From assembly GCA_002205965.3 (NCBI GenBank), contig NADL03000673.1, forward strand, positions 1,736,001-1,800,000: 64,000 nucleotides of DNA, written 5' to 3'. Position 1 is the first letter of the stretch. The number at the start of each line of letters is the position of its first letter. Below are positions 45,652-56,869 of this stretch, piece by piece. The notes below the pieces were generated by a model that worked only from the letters and a program-made list of their open reading frames with translations, ran no database searches and was not told the origin of the DNA. The position numbers and the translations under genes are program-made. Origin of the DNA: Kappaphycus alvarezii (taxonomy: Eukaryota; Rhodophyta; Florideophyceae; Gigartinales; Solieriaceae).

Positions 45652-48155
45652 CGACGAAGTTGGAAGTGGAGGCGGCCAAGCAGTTGCCCAGGGCGAGGCT
45701 GGAGAGAGCCAGGGGCCTCGGTTCGAAGGGCGGTCCAGCGTCGACCGCCGACGATGAGTAATGGGAGGGAAGTATAGGGGGGGCTGGGCATGTCGTAACG
45801 ACCGGAGGGGGGAAGTCGTTATGGCGGGGGATGGCGTCCAAGGCCGATGCATGGGGTTCGGTGTTGGGGGCGTCGGGGTATGTGGTGAGGTCGATTCGGT
45901 ACGGGATACCGGACATCCCGACAGTACCTTTCACGGAGGGGTTGGTTATGGGGGAGATTCCTCAGTCGGAGGAGGAAAAGTTATTAGCAGAAGAGGAGCT
46001 GAGGAAAGGGGTTGCGGTGCGGATATTCGAAGAGATAGGGAGAAGGAAGTGGAACGGATCGTGGAGGAGGGAAAGATAGTGTCGTCTTCATTTGTGACTT
46101 GGCGAGGGGAGGGGGAGGAGAGGGAGGGAAGGGACGTGGTCAAATTCACTAGACAGAGCAAGCATTGGCATCGGGGAACGGTGAGGATGGAAACGCTACA
46201 GTCGTTTGCGGTGGAGATGGAGAGAGGGGACGTGTTGATGTCGTGGGATTTCAAGAGCGGGTATCGCCATTTCTAACGTCACCCAGACGTGAGAGACTAC
46301 TTTGTGTTCCGGTAAAATGGGCGCTTTTACCGGTGTATAGCTCTCCCGTTTGGGTGGGGGCGGTCGAGGTACTGGTTCTGCAAGTTGCTGCGTCCGTTGG
46401 TGAGGTACATGAGGGAGCGGTCGGGTTATCGGGTTCTGACGTACATCGACGACTTTCTGTTGGCACCGGCTCCGCCGGGACGGGCAGCTATGGAGGGACA
46501 TTGCAAGGCAGCTATGGATGGACATTGCAAGGAGTCGCGGAGGGTGTTGGAAGGGCTATTCGAAAGGCTGGGTCTGGTGGGGCATCAGGAGAAGGGGTCG
46601 TGGGCGGGGTCGAGGCGGGTAGAGCATCTGGGGGTCCTCATCGACTCGGAGAAGATGCGCATGTTTGTGACGGATCAGAAGGTACTGGGGGTTAGGCGGT
46701 TGGCAAAGAAGATAATCGCGCTGGCACATCGGAATCAGAGGTTGGTGCCGCTCGCGTTGCTTCGTCGATTCTGTGGTACATGTGTGTCGCTCACCCTTGC
46801 ATTGCCGATGGCCCGTTTCTACACGCGCTCTCTTTATTTCGATATGTCTGCGTGGGAGCGGCGGCTTGCGCGGAGCGAGGAGCGAGGGCAAAGTCCGCAG
46901 CAAGCTCTGGTCGCGCAGCCCCCGGGAAAATTTTTGAACGTGCGTTTGAACGCTATGAACGGGGGTATGATCGGGGGAGTATACACAGGACAGCGTTTGA
47001 ACGGGCGGAGGGCGAGGGTAGGGCGGGGCGTTTGCCGTGGAAAAGGTGTCGGAGAGCCAAGGTTTCAAGGGCGGTGTCGTTGCGGGCGAGGGTGAGACTG
47101 GGTCGATAGTCGCTGCTGGACCTGGGACACTGGCGTTCGTTGGGCCGAGGGGAGGGGAGAGATCTCGTCAACCTGCCGCCGGAAATCGTCATGCACAGCG
47201 ATGCGGCCGACGTCGGGTACGGGGGGACGCTGGGGTTTTGCGAGGCAGGTGGGTCGCCGAGTTTGTGGGAGGGTCAAGGTTTCTGGGGCGCGAGCGATCG
47301 CGCCCACTCGATTACTTTGAGGGAGCTACGAGCGGTGCGCCTGCTGATTCAACGGCATTTCGCCGAGTATGTCGCCCGGCCCGAGGTCCGTCATTTTCTG
47401 TTGCACGAAGACAATCAGGCGGTGGTGGCGATTTTGAATGCGATGTTCTCGGCGTCCAAGCCAATGATGGCGGAGTTGCGGAGGTTGGAGGTGCTGCTAC
47501 GAATGTTGGGGTCCGAATCGAGGCGCGGTGGATCCCGTCGGCAGTGAATCGGTTCGCCGACGCATTTTCGCGCACATTGGATCCGGAGGACGTTCGCGTG
47601 GGGGAGAATTTGGTGGAGTCAGTCCGGGAGGAGTATGCAGTGCAGGAGGTGGTGTTCCGCAGACGACAGATTGGGTAAACCGTGGTCGCGAGGAGGAAGT
47701 ACCTGGGTACGCAGATGGAAGACGACTGGGGAGATTGGAGGGCGCGATTATGGAATCCCCCGTTCGATATGATGCCAATTGTGGTGCGGAAGATAGAGAT
47801 GGAAGGGGGGCGTGTCGTGCTCCTCGCCCCGAATTGGCCTGCACAGCCTTGGTTCGCGCGCTTGCACGCGCTCAGCTCACGTTTGGTAGGTTTGGTGCGC
47901 GGGAACGAGGTGTATGGGGGGAGGCATCGCATCAACGACGGGTGGGAGCTGGTGGTCGCGGAGATCGGTTGCGGTCCGAGTGGGAAGACGAAATAAGGGC
48001 GGTGGTGTTGGCGAAGACTGGGGGGTGAGTCGCGAAGGGGGAAGTACGGGCGGTGGGAAGAAGCGGCGTCGCTGTAAACGGAGCATGGTTGGGCGGAGAC
48101 GACTTGGAAGAATAGCATCAGCCAAATAAACAAGTGGTTGGCGTTCGACGATGAA

Positions 48156-48658
48156 TGTGGGGTGTTAAGCGCACACGAGCAGATCAAGGTAGAACTGTGG
48201 TTGAAACTTTGGTTGAGTCTGGCTGGGTAAAGCCGGCCGCTCCAAACCAGGGTTTATATAGAACTGAAGATAGCTACAAACTAAAAGAAAATGCAGTCTA
48301 ACAGTAGCGAATTCAAAGGTTTTCCCGTAAAACAGCCCTGACGGTATCGTAAGCAGCGCTTTCAGAATTGTAGTCGGCAAGAGTGACATACTCTGACAAG
48401 ATGTAAGAAGTACATTGGTCCAGGTGGCATGGGATAGCAAGGCGACTTTTGATTGGTAAAGCAATGATGTAATATCCCAGTGTGCAACTCGCCCGTAACT
48501 ATTCCAAGTGTACCAATGGGGTCAAACGCTGTGTTCAGAACTGTAAGGAAAGTGTAATGACAGCAAAGTGCCTAGTAGCCCTGGCTGCAAGGTTACCAGT
48601 GGTTTGAATCTACAGTACAGTATATGCAGTTGTAAGGTCTGTGGAGTGAAATACAACA
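48156..48658 (-). repeat. 3' LTR of the chromovirus
   Basis: 503 bp, from TGTGGGGTGTTAAGCG to AAATACAACA on the plus strand; matches 54688-55189 almost base for base. Confidence 0.95.
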
Positions 48659-48672
48659 TCACTCCCCCTTAC
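48659..48672 (-). promoter_or_regulatory. Polypurine tract next to the 3' LTR
   Basis: On the minus strand the bases directly before the 3' LTR read AAGGGGGAGTGA, a purine run in the position used to prime plus-strand synthesis. Confidence 0.65.
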
Positions 48673-48974
48673 AGAGAAGAATCGCCCCGATTCTTGAGGT
48701 TCTGCTTGTACTTATTCAAAAGTTCTTGTGAATTCTTGAGGTATGATTCGGGAAGCCACGAGTTCTCATGATCTCCGTACCCTTTCCATTTGACAAGGAA
48801 TTTATTTTTTCCACGTTCGTTTTTATGAGCGAGTATAGACTCAACTTCGTATTCCTCATGTCCATCTTGAAATTGGAGTGGTGGCGGTGGTGGAATTTGT
48901 CGGTTGAATTCATCTTCAAAGAACGGTTTCAAGAGGCTAGCGTGGAACGCATTATGTATTCCTCTGTCGATCAT
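48669..48974 (-). CDS. Chromodomain segment at the end of pol
   Basis: Frame containing YEVESILAHKNERGKNKFLVK and WKGYGDHENSWLPESYL, a canonical chromodomain (aromatic cage pattern Y...W...W). In chromoviruses this binds histone tail marks and steers insertion. Confidence 0.85.
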   Translation of the reverse strand: MIDRGIHNAFHASLLKPFFEDEFNRQIPPPPPLQFQDGHEEYEVESILAHKNERGKNKFLVKWKGYGDHENSWLPESYLKNSQELLNKYKQNLKNRGDSSL

Positions 48975-49383
48975 CGGTTGAGATAACTGCAGACGGTAAG
49001 TTACACCGTTAATGTCCTCTGTTATTTCAAAGGGACCACAATACTTTGGGTTCAGTTTGCGTGATCAGCCGCATCTTCAAGTGATAAGTTCTTTGTTGAT
49101 AGCCAAACCTTATCACCAATCTTGAAAGTAGACGGCCTTCTTTTCTTGTTTACATATTTTGCGGTGGACTCATTGGATTTTCGGATGTGATTCTGGGCTT
49201 TCCTTAATGCTTCTTGCATATGTTTTAGAAAACCTGCTGCCGCTGGATTGTCTGACGCTAAAACATCTAAAGGTACTGTTCGTGGTTGAATTCCGTAATT
49301 GAGGAAAAATGGTGAGAAAGTTGTGGTGACATTCACAGAGGAGTTGTAAGCAACTTCAAAGTCTACCAGGAAATTATCCAATC

Positions 49384-51057
49384 TTATTTGTCGAAGCTAA
49401 CGAAAGCACGGATCATTTCCTCTATTTTCCTGTTCATTATCTCCGATTGTCCATCAGTTTGTGGGTGGTATGCAGAGGAGGGGGATATCTTTGTTCCTAG
49501 TAGAGCAAAAAGTTTTGTCCAAAACTTGCTCATGAAGATGGGATCTCGGTCACATATGATATTCTCTGGTAATCCATGATTTCGGTATACGTGATTCTTG
49601 AACAGCAGTGCTGTTTCAGGAGCATCTGTGTTTGGTTTCGTTGGTATTATTCTGATCATCTTAGAAAGTCTGTCAACGACTGTTAACACGCCGTTGTTTC
49701 CATTTCTCGACTTTGGGAGAGGTGTGATGAAATCCATGGTTATGTGGGTCCATTTGGTTTTCGGTGGTTCTAGTGGTTGTAAAAGACCTGCGGGTTTCTG
49801 ATTGGTTGCTTTGGTTCTCTGGCATTGGCAGGAACGTATGTATCGGATTACATCCGATCTTAAATTTTTCCAATAAAACTTTGGTGATATTCTGTTGATA
49901 GTTTTGCTTATTCCTAGGTGTCCCGTGTTGGGAGTGCAATGATAGTCATGCAGGAGCTTGACTCTGAAATTTCCTTCTGGTACACAGATCTTCTTGTTTT
50001 TAAGTAGAAGCATCCCTCGACGCTCAAAGGGAGCTCTAGGATCTTGGTAATGGGTTCTGAGGTTCTCATCCCTACCATAATCTTCTACCAACCCCACTAA
50101 CTCAGTGTTTGTGAATGATATGGTCGAAATGTTATTGGATTCTGAGGATGTCTTGGTAATAACTTCTTGAAGTAATGAATTGTTTCGTTGATAAGGTGAC
50201 GGCACATCTTGTGGTTGCCTCGATAGTGCGTCCGCCACTACATTTGATTTTCCTGAGATGGGTATTATCTTGAAGTCGAAATTAACTAATCTTTCCAGCC
50301 ATCTCACTTGTCTCGGGGACAAGTTTTCTTGGGTTTCTAGGTATCTTAGGGGATAGTGGTCCGAGTGAATGGTGAATGAATTACCATAAAGGTATGATCT
50401 CCACCACTTGAGGGAATCTACAATGGCCAAAAGTTCCCTTTCATGGGCCGCATAGTTTTGTTCCGCATCATTAAGAGTCCTGGATGCAAACGCGACCGGC
50501 CTTTTAGAACCTAATTCTTCCTGTTCCAGCACTGCACCAATTGCATACTGTGATGCATCTGTGGTTACGTAGATAGGCAGTGTGGCGTCGAAATTTCTGA
50601 GAACCGGTGCGCTACAAAGTGTTTGCTTGAGTACTTTGAAGGCATCATCTTGAGTGTGGCTCCATTGGAAATTCACGTTTTTCGTCAATTCTGTGAGGGG
50701 TTTTGCAAGAATTGAACAGCCTTTTATGAATCTCCGGTAATAATTGACAAAACCAAGAAAAGACTGTACTTGTTGCTTATTCTTTGGTATCGGCCATTCC
50801 ATGACTGCACTTATCTTGTTTGGATCAACAGAAATACCACTTTGAGAAATGATGTGTCCTAGGTACTCGACTTCTGTAACTCCGAAGACACATTTAGATA
50901 ATTTGCCAAACAATTTTTCTTTTCTGAGGATTTCGAGTACAGTTCGAATATGATCCAAGTGATCCTTCCATGTCTTACTGTAGATGAGGATATCATCCAG
51001 ATAGACGATCACAAATAAGTCGAGCTGATCCTTGAAAATGTCATTCATTAGGTTCAT
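49384..51057 (-). CDS. Chromovirus pol segment: RT, RNase H, integrase
   Basis: 557-residue open segment. [11 protein letters not shown] is the RT active site; [17 protein letters not shown] starts RNase H; the HHCC zinc region of integrase (GHLGISKT...SCQCQRTK) and the catalytic core ([23 protein letters not shown]) follow. Confidence 0.9.
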   Translation of the reverse strand: MNLMNDIFKDQLDLFVIVYLDDILIYSKTWKDHLDHIRTVLEILRKEKLFGKLSKCVFGVTEVEYLGHIISQSGISVDPNKISAVMEWPIPKNKQQVQSFLGFVNYYRRFIKGCSILAKPLTELTKNVNFQWSHTQDDAFKVLKQTLCSAPVLRNFDATLPIYVTTDASQYAIGAVLEQEELGSKRPVAFASRTLNDAEQNYAAHERELLAIVDSLKWWRSYLYGNSFTIHSDHYPLRYLETQENLSPRQVRWLERLVNFDFKIIPISGKSNVVADALSRQPQDVPSPYQRNNSLLQEVITKTSSESNNISTISFTNTELVGLVEDYGRDENLRTHYQDPRAPFERRGMLLLKNKKICVPEGNFRVKLLHDYHCTPNTGHLGISKTINRISPKFYWKNLRSDVIRYIRSCQCQRTKATNQKPAGLLQPLEPPKTKWTHITMDFITPLPKSRNGNNGVLTVVDRLSKMIRIIPTKPNTDAPETALLFKNHVYRNHGLPENIICDRDPIFMSKFWTKLFALLGTKISPSSAYHPQTDGQSEIMNRKIEEMIRAFVSFDK

Positions 51058-51277
51058 GAAGTTGCTGGCGCATTAGTGAGTCCAAACGGCAGAACAAGAA
51101 ATTCAAAGTGCCCGTATCGTGTTCTGAAGGCGGTAAATGGAATCGAATCTTCGTGTAGTCTAATCTGGTGATACCCAGATCTAAGATCAATTTTGCTGAA
51201 GAACTTTGCTCCTTTAAGCTGGTCGAAAATGTCGTCAATTCGTGGTAAGGGATAGCTGTTTTTTACAGTAAGCCGGT

Positions 51278-52318
51278 TTAAGGCTCTGTAATCGACACAA
51301 TCCGTAGACTATCATCCTTCTTGCTCACGAATAGGATAGGAGCTCCCCAGGGGCTCTTACTAGGTCTTATAAACTCAGCTTCTAGTAGTTCGTCCAACTG
51401 TTTTCGGAGTTCTGACATTTCTTTGTCAGAAAGTCTATAGAGACCTTTCTTTTGTGGTTCTGCTCCTTCCTTTAATTCTATTTCAAAGTCTTGTTTCCTT
51501 CTCGGTGGCAAACCTCTTGGGAGTTTCTCTGGAAACACGTCAGCAAATGTTTCCAAAACCTTCTGTATGTCTCGAGGGTATACTGGTGCTCTTGTTTCAC
51601 TAGGATGTAACGGTCTAAGTAAAACTGCAAATAACTCTTTTTTCTCATCGAAATCACTAACTATGGTATTGAAAGATACAAAAGGACTCACTACGGCATC
51701 ATCAGCAATAAATATGAATGAATTTCCCTTATGTTCGATTTTCACCTCATTATTAAAACAATTGATTTTTGCCCCATGCGAGGCGCACCATTCTTTCCAA
51801 ATAATTGCATCATAACGCTTCAATGGGCTTACTGCAAAGTACAGAGGTTCAGTATAGGCAGTTATATGTACAATGACAGCATTTACCAATTCTTGAAGTA
51901 TCTGGTCCGCACCGTTGGCCATTTCAGCAAGCTCTCTGGAATCTCGGGTCTTTATTTGATGTTTCTTGCAAAACGATTCACTCAAGAAGTTGATCTCACC
52001 ACCAGGGTCTATGAGGATTTTTGCTGGTCCACCAGCAATTGTACCCTTGACAATGAGAAGGCCCTTGTGATTTCTCTCGAATGCAGGGGAGAATGTTTCA
52101 ATGAACGTTGCATTCGACCTGATGGTGGACACAATGGACCTTTTTGTTTGATTCAATGATAACTCCCGAGTTTCTTTGTCTAACACAAGGTTGTCTAATG
52201 GTTCTTCAATGACTGGAACTGACTGGGGACCTTCAATCAGTTCCTCCGGGCTTTTGGGCAGTTCTTGGCCATGTGCCCTTTCTGTCTGCACCTGAGACAG
52301 AGACCTTCGCGCATACAT
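51278..52318 (-). CDS. Chromovirus protease and start of RT
   Basis: 346-residue open segment with a retropepsin-like region early on ([14 protein letters not shown]) and the RT entry ([18 protein letters not shown]) at its end. Confidence 0.85.
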   Translation of the reverse strand: MYARRSLSQVQTERAHGQELPKSPEELIEGPQSVPVIEEPLDNLVLDKETRELSLNQTKRSIVSTIRSNATFIETFSPAFERNHKGLLIVKGTIAGGPAKILIDPGGEINFLSESFCKKHQIKTRDSRELAEMANGADQILQELVNAVIVHITAYTEPLYFAVSPLKRYDAIIWKEWCASHGAKINCFNNEVKIEHKGNSFIFIADDAVVSPFVSFNTIVSDFDEKKELFAVLLRPLHPSETRAPVYPRDIQKVLETFADVFPEKLPRGLPPRRKQDFEIELKEGAEPQKKGLYRLSDKEMSELRKQLDELLEAEFIRPSKSPWGAPILFVSKKDDSLRIVSITEP

Positions 52319-53193
52319 CTTTCACGTTCTTCTTTGTCAAGCTTCTGTAAATTGGGAGTGTTTCTTTTTAGCCCCGGTATCACTTCTACGTTCCCAATTT
52401 CCATTGGTACAGGACTGCTGGTTCCAGCAAAAGAGCTTCCATTTCCATTCCTTCCTCCAGAAGACTTTGGTAGGTTACCGGGTCCAGAACGCCGATAGGC
52501 CGACTCTACTCGCTCAGCATCCTTCATTAGATCGGAGAGGTTGACGTATTCTTTGGTGCACAACGCCTTCCAGATATAGGGCTTCAAACCGCGAGAGTAA
52601 CGATCTATCTGGTCTTTAACTCCAATATCGGGGATGTCGAGTATAATTTTGTTGAAGTCTTCGTTGAAGGTAGGAACATCTTTGACTTGTTTCCAGCGGG
52701 CGAGTTTGTCTCGAGCGATCTTCTCTTTGTTCAGCGTTTCAAAACGCTGGATCAAAGCAACCTTCAGGGACTGCCAGGAATTTATTCCTTTCCCTTCTTC
52801 TGTCTTGAAGTGGACCATCCACCATTCATGGGCATTTCCAGCCAAGTAGCTGAGTGCTATGTGTAGGGGTCCATTTCCATCATTTCCCCCGAGGTAGTTG
52901 TCCATTTGAACGCACCAGCTAGCAATTGATCCTTTCCCAGTGAATGTAGTTGGCTTGTTTTTCTTTGGGCCAGCCTGACTGTCCACTAGGGCATTATTTG
53001 ACGAGCTGGCCTGGTTTTGGGCGTTTACGAGTTCAGATTCTAAGGAGGATACCTTTTGCGCTGCAATAGAAAGCTCTGATCTGTGTGCCGCAATTTGGTT
53101 ATTGGCGTGCTCAAGATTCTGCTGCAACTGAAGCACCATTTGCGTAAGGGACTCTAGGGTGACTTGCGGCTGATCCATTGCGATTAGGTTCAC
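52237..53193 (-). CDS. Chromovirus gag
   Basis: 318-residue open frame. A coiled-coil N-terminus is followed by the retrotransposon gag domain (WWMVHFKTEEGKGINSWQSL) and one CCHC zinc knuckle ([14 protein letters not shown]) near the C-terminus. It overlaps the protease segment in a different frame, as is common for gag-pol. Confidence 0.92.
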   Translation of the reverse strand: MNLIAMDQPQVTLESLTQMVLQLQQNLEHANNQIAAHRSELSIAAQKVSSLESELVNAQNQASSSNNALVDSQAGPKKNKPTTFTGKGSIASWCVQMDNYLGGNDGNGPLHIALSYLAGNAHEWWMVHFKTEEGKGINSWQSLKVALIQRFETLNKEKIARDKLARWKQVKDVPTFNEDFNKIILDIPDIGVKDQIDRYSRGLKPYIWKALCTKEYVNLSDLMKDAERVESAYRRSGPGNLPKSSGGRNGNGSSFAGTSSPVPMEIGNVEVIPGLKRNTPNLQKLDKEERERCMREGLCLRCRQKGHMAKNCPKARRN

Positions 53194-53440
53194 AAAGCCA
53201 GTAACAGTATTTGGCCTGGTATCTGAGAGAAGTTTCCGACCTTACACGTGTACACGTGGTGATACATGTACACGATTTCTGTAACACCTGGAGTAACAGA
53301 GAGTCTCCTAGATGGTTCCTGGGCAAACTACCCACGATGCGAAGCCTCCAGTAAGCTGGTTTTTCAAAATGCCAGCAATGATTTTTGAAAAAATTGTGAT
53401 TTATAACCTGATTGGTTCTCCTTGCACCTTCAAATTCCGG

Positions 53441-53517
53441 TCTTGGTGACCTAGTGGTTAAGTGTAAGTAGCTCCTGATGAGGTGGTCGTGGGTTCAAAT
53501 CCGCCAGGAGCACTTAC
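53441..53517 (+). ncRNA. tRNA-like sequence with Pol III A and B boxes
   Basis: TGACCTAGTGG (53447-53457) resembles the A box and GGTTCAAATCC (53492-53502) matches the B box consensus exactly. Arms 53464-53477 and 53505-53517 (GTAAGT.GCTCCTG and complement) form a 13-bp stem with one bulge around the B box. A standard cloverleaf cannot be drawn, so this is a tRNA relic, a SINE-like head or a decoy. It lies in the chromovirus leader between the zinc-finger ORF and gag, on the opposite strand. Confidence 0.5.
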
Positions 53518-53806
53518 AAAAAGTTCCTTCTTTGACGTAAGGGTTGACATCAGTCACGTCGGGTGCGTTATAGTAGCCCTTCTTCCGATTCTTGCTTTGA
53601 GGTGGTTGTCCTGTCTAGGTCCTGATGGCGATACGGACTTACAATTGTAAGTCCTACTACAAGGATCTGGGGGCAGCAGAGGAAAGCTTGCAATCACAGC
53701 GGAAGGGTGAACACAACACACACACGAAGTCGATTGAGAATGAACTTATTGCTTTTTTTCCTTTTTCTTACTCAAAAACAAGCAATTTTAATGGAAAACA
53801 AAGATA

Positions 53807-54535
53807 CTAATTGTGACCCCTGACTGTGAGTCGATGCTGAGCCCCGTTCTGATGGCGGACAAGGTCTTGTTCACTGAACAACTCAATATTGCAGTCCTTG
53901 CACTTGTACTCCTTCTTTCTTGTACGGCGGATGTGACGACGGGAACGGAGGTGCTCGAAGTACTGAACGCGGCCGGAGCAGGTCACTTGACAATGACGAC
54001 AATGGAACGGAGAGGACTTCGGGTTCTTGTTCATCCGCGGCCTTTTCGAGGGCCTAGCCTTGCGGATTCGATGGTTTACCACCCTTTGGATCGACACAGA
54101 GGCGGCGTCCGGCAGTACTTGAAGCCTTCTCGGAGGAGCCCTTGAACTTGTCGGTGGCCTTGACGGGTTCGAGACGGTCGGACGCGACGGCTTCCTCGGG
54201 ACCGGGGGTAAGGATCGAAGGCCGGTCGATGGGGGTAGGGCAAACGATCGAAAAGGGGTGCGAGGCTCTTCGACCGTAACAAAGGGAGATGCCACTGACA
54301 GTGCTCGGGGTAAGACAAGATCTTGGCAAGTCGGCGTCGGTGTCTTGGGCTCCTCGGGGCTGAGTGAAGGCGATGGGGTTCTCGGAGTCGACGGAGGAAG
54401 CGGGGTCTTGGGATCTTCTTCCTCGCCAATCGGTAGTATTGGCGAGGTGGGCGGGGAACGAAAGTCGGCGAGGTCTTCTGAGTCGTACTCTGACGGCGAT
54501 GGAGGGCGGCCCTTTGACTTCCTGTTGTACGACAC
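53807..54535 (-). CDS. Extra ORF in chromovirus leader: proline-rich protein with two C2H2 zinc fingers
   Basis: 242-residue open frame between the 5' LTR and gag, same direction as gag. The first 130 residues are rich in Pro, Ser, Thr and acidic residues with repeated TP/SP dipeptides. A basic stretch (KARPSKRPRMNKN) that could be a nuclear signal follows. Then come two zinc fingers of the matrin/U1-like wide-spaced type: CRHC with HLRSRRH, and CKDC with HQNGAQH. Such a frame is not part of the standard gag-pol set of chromoviruses. It may bind nucleic acid and act on element or host expression; that is inference from the fingers only. Confidence 0.75.
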   Translation of the reverse strand: MSYNRKSKGRPPSPSEYDSEDLADFRSPPTSPILPIGEEEDPKTPLPPSTPRTPSPSLSPEEPKTPTPTCQDLVLPRALSVASPFVTVEEPRTPFRSFALPPSTGLRSLPPVPRKPSRPTVSNPSRPPTSSRAPPRRLQVLPDAASVSIQRVVNHRIRKARPSKRPRMNKNPKSSPFHCRHCQVTCSGRVQYFEHLRSRRHIRRTRKKEYKCKDCNIELFSEQDLVRHQNGAQHRLTVRGHN

Positions 54536-54669
54536 TGTGGGTTACCGCGTAAGGGTCAGAGTGAAAAACACAATGTTAGTCTCTGTTGCAATCGGGCAGC
54601 TGAGATAAATCTAGTAGAGATTTTATCCCAACTGGCGGATTGGAAAAACGCACAATAAGGCACAACTTA

Positions 54670-54684
54670 CTTGCGATGCTACCA
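54670..54684 (-). promoter_or_regulatory. Likely primer-binding site of the chromovirus
   Basis: Three bases inside the 5' LTR the minus strand reads TGGTAGCATCGCAAG. The first eight bases match the complement of the 3' end of initiator tRNA-Met (TGGTAGCA), the usual primer position. Confidence 0.5.
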
Positions 54685-54687
54685 CGA

Positions 54688-55189
54688 TGTGGGGTGTTAA
54701 GCGCACACGAGCAGATCAAGGTAGAACTGTGGTTGAAACTTTGGTTGAGTCTGGCTGGGTAAAGCCGGCCGCTCCAAACCAGGGTTTATATAGAACTGAA
54801 GATAGCTACAAACTAAAAGAAAATGCAGTCTAACAGTAGCGAATTCAAAGGTTTCCCGTAAAACAGCCCTGACGGTATCGTAAGCAGCGCTTTCAGAATT
54901 GTAGTCGGCAAGAGTGACATACTCTGACAAGATGTAAGAAGTACATTGGTCCAGGTGGCATGGGATAGCAAGGCGACTTTTGATTGGTAAAGCAATGATG
55001 TAATATCCCAGTGTGCAACTCGCCCGTAACTATTCCAAGTGTACCAATGGGGTCAAACGCTGTGTTCAGAACTGTAAGGAAAGTGTAATGACAGCAAAGT
55101 GCCTAGTAGCCCTGGCTGCAAGGTTACCAGTGGTTTGAATCTACAGTACAGTATATGCAGTTGTAAGGTCTGTGGAGTGAAATACAACA
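54688..55189 (-). repeat. 5' LTR of the chromovirus
   Basis: 502 bp, one base shorter than the other LTR and otherwise the same by eye. Confidence 0.95.
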
Positions 55190-56181
55190 ATGAAGATGGT
55201 CGTACAGCTCTACCGGCAACCGAAGGGGATGTACTGGCGTATGTCGGATATCTATCATTGGAGGATCGGGTGGGACCGCGTTTAGCCCGACAATACGTCT
55301 CGGCCATCTCCAGATATCATGAAGACGCAGGATGTATTTCCCCAACAAGGACGCGGCTGGTTTCCAACCTTCTAACGGCGTACGAGAAGAAGGCGGATAG
55401 AGAGAGTCAGGTACGAGAGATAAGGGTTGGGGTCCCGGCACGGCTGATGCTGCGAGTGGTTCGGTTGGGGCTGAGCACTGAAGAAGGGTCGTTGGTGGGT
55501 TGTTACGCTATGGTGGTGTTCGCTTATGTTTTTCAGTGCAGGTCGGTGATAGTCGCGCATGTCCGGGAGGGACAGGTCACAGGTTCGACGGGGGAGGGCA
55601 TCAGGGTCACTTTGACAGATCGAAAGGGTAAACCTACGAGCAGGCCGCTCCGATTGTCGTACCCACCGAACGAACAATGGCCCTCCGAGTGTGGAGGGCC
55701 TCATCGGCTGCTAAAGAGGTGGATGCGGGTGAGACCAACGGACGACAGTTTTTTCGGCCTGCCTACAGGTGCGGGGGTGCAAGAGGTTGGATTGGGTACA
55801 GCATTGACACGGATGCTGGGAGATTTGTGGGTTGACCCCCCTGCCGGGTGCTAATATGGCTCCCATAACATGCGTATTGGCAGTTTCAACGAGTTGGTCA
55901 ACTTGCAGTTTTCACGCCCGTGGATTATGCAAAGGATGGGTTGGACCTCGGAATCCATGTTTCAGGTTTATTTAGACAGTAGCATAACGCTTACGTCGGC
56001 TTCCCATGGTTCTTCGCGCATCTCCCCCGAGGGGGTGATGCACGCCTCCGGGAGGGGGTTTCGGGTCTTCGCGTCGTGTACACGGGTGTATACGTGTGAA
56101 GGTATTATAGGAGCAGCGAGCCAGGTGCCGAGCGTCCAGAGTACCGTAGGCTGTGGAGGGTATTTAACCCGATCGTGAACA

Positions 56182-56225
56182 CACCGCCCACGGCCGGCCG
56201 ACTTGGTTCGGTATGTCTATTTCTC
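56182..56225 (+). repeat. DIRS-like terminal repeat B, right copy
   Basis: Matches 44969-45012 with about two differences. Confidence 0.8.
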
Positions 56226-56399
56226 CCACCCCCTCCCTTGCGGGGCACTTCAACATGTCTATCTCTGTGTTCTGCGTGTAGCGCATGTAGGCGGAAAGGG
56301 TAGATGTATGCATTGTTTTACAATCAAGGAGAGCGGATGTCATTTTGAATGAGTAGAGCCAACATGAATCTTCAGTAGTATTATACATATTCTAATCTT

Positions 56400-56467
56400 C
56401 AGATGAGTAAAAATTATCAATTCTACCTCTCAATTCTCTTCCAATTTCTTTTCCAAAAGTTCCTCTC
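56400..56467 (+). repeat. DIRS-like terminal repeat A, right copy
   Basis: Identical by eye to 44891-44958; about 175 bases after repeat B. Confidence 0.85.
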
Positions 56468-56470
56468 GAA

Positions 56471-56869
56471 CAGTACCCTTCGTAATGCATTTTACTAATA
56501 AAAGATCACCATTCCCCCCTCTCAAACCCAGCGGAGTTTGATAAATTGATAGACTCGGAAGGGTTCACTATTTTTGTGAGACTTGATTTTATTAATGCAA
56601 CGACTTTTCTTGATAAATGAAAAGTTTATCGCAAACAGAAACCGAGCGCACTGTTGGTATGACTCAGGTATTTGTGTGCGGAGGCAGCCACTCGACTCCA
56701 ATCCTCGATGTCTTTCGTTTGTCTGTTAACTTCACTCTTTTTGTCTTCCATCTGACCGGCCTAGTAAGCTTCGCCTTCGGGGGGTTATGTTGGGAGTATT
56801 CACGACGAAATTTCTCGAGTTACCAGCCTCCAATCCAAGGATCCGTGTTGATCGGCAGCCTATGCTTCA
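56471..56869. other. Spacer, no firm gene
   Basis: Open frame at 56617-56898 has no recognisable content and runs into the next LINE. Confidence 0.35.

Larger units (their letters stand above)
44880..48155 (+). mobile_element. DIRS-like tyrosine-recombinase retrotransposon, left part
   Basis: Plus-strand element with an ORF in gag position (45088-45651), a reverse transcriptase of the DIRS type (MSWDFKSGYRHF near 46240, YRVLTYIDDFLLAPAPP near 46430-46480), an RNase H region (MHSDAADVGYGGTLGF near 47190-47240), and then the start of the recombinase region, where it is cut by the LTR element at 48156. Its rest lies at 55190-56470. Broken in several places. Confidence 0.75.
48156..55189 (-). 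mobile_element. Ty3/gypsy chromovirus with both LTRs, young insertion
   Basis: 7034-bp element with nearly identical LTRs (503 and 502 bp, TG...CA ends) and a 5-bp target duplication ATGAA (48151-48155 and 55190-55194). Read on the minus strand: 5' LTR, primer site, a zinc-finger ORF, gag, protease, reverse transcriptase, RNase H, integrase, chromodomain, polypurine tract, 3' LTR. A chromodomain after the integrase marks a chromovirus. The pol region appears broken in about four places, though the LTRs say it arrived very recently. It sits inside the DIRS-like element. Confidence 0.95.
55190..56470 (+). mobile_element. DIRS-like element, right part with tyrosine recombinase
   Basis: After the LTR and its ATGAA duplication the plus strand continues with a tyrosine recombinase: a core-binding segment (DVLAYVGYLSLEDRVGPRLA, ARQYVSAISRYHEDAG) and a catalytic part with FAYVFQCRSVIV, then RIGSFNEL, IMQRMGWTSESMFQVYLD near 55870-55975. 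Tyrosine recombinase in place of a DDE integrase, together with the RT on the left side, identifies DIRS/PAT/Ngaro-type elements. Right terminal repeats follow. Confidence 0.8.

Noticed and set aside
53441-53517. A functional tRNA gene
   Set aside because: A and B boxes are present but no acceptor and anticodon stems can be drawn.
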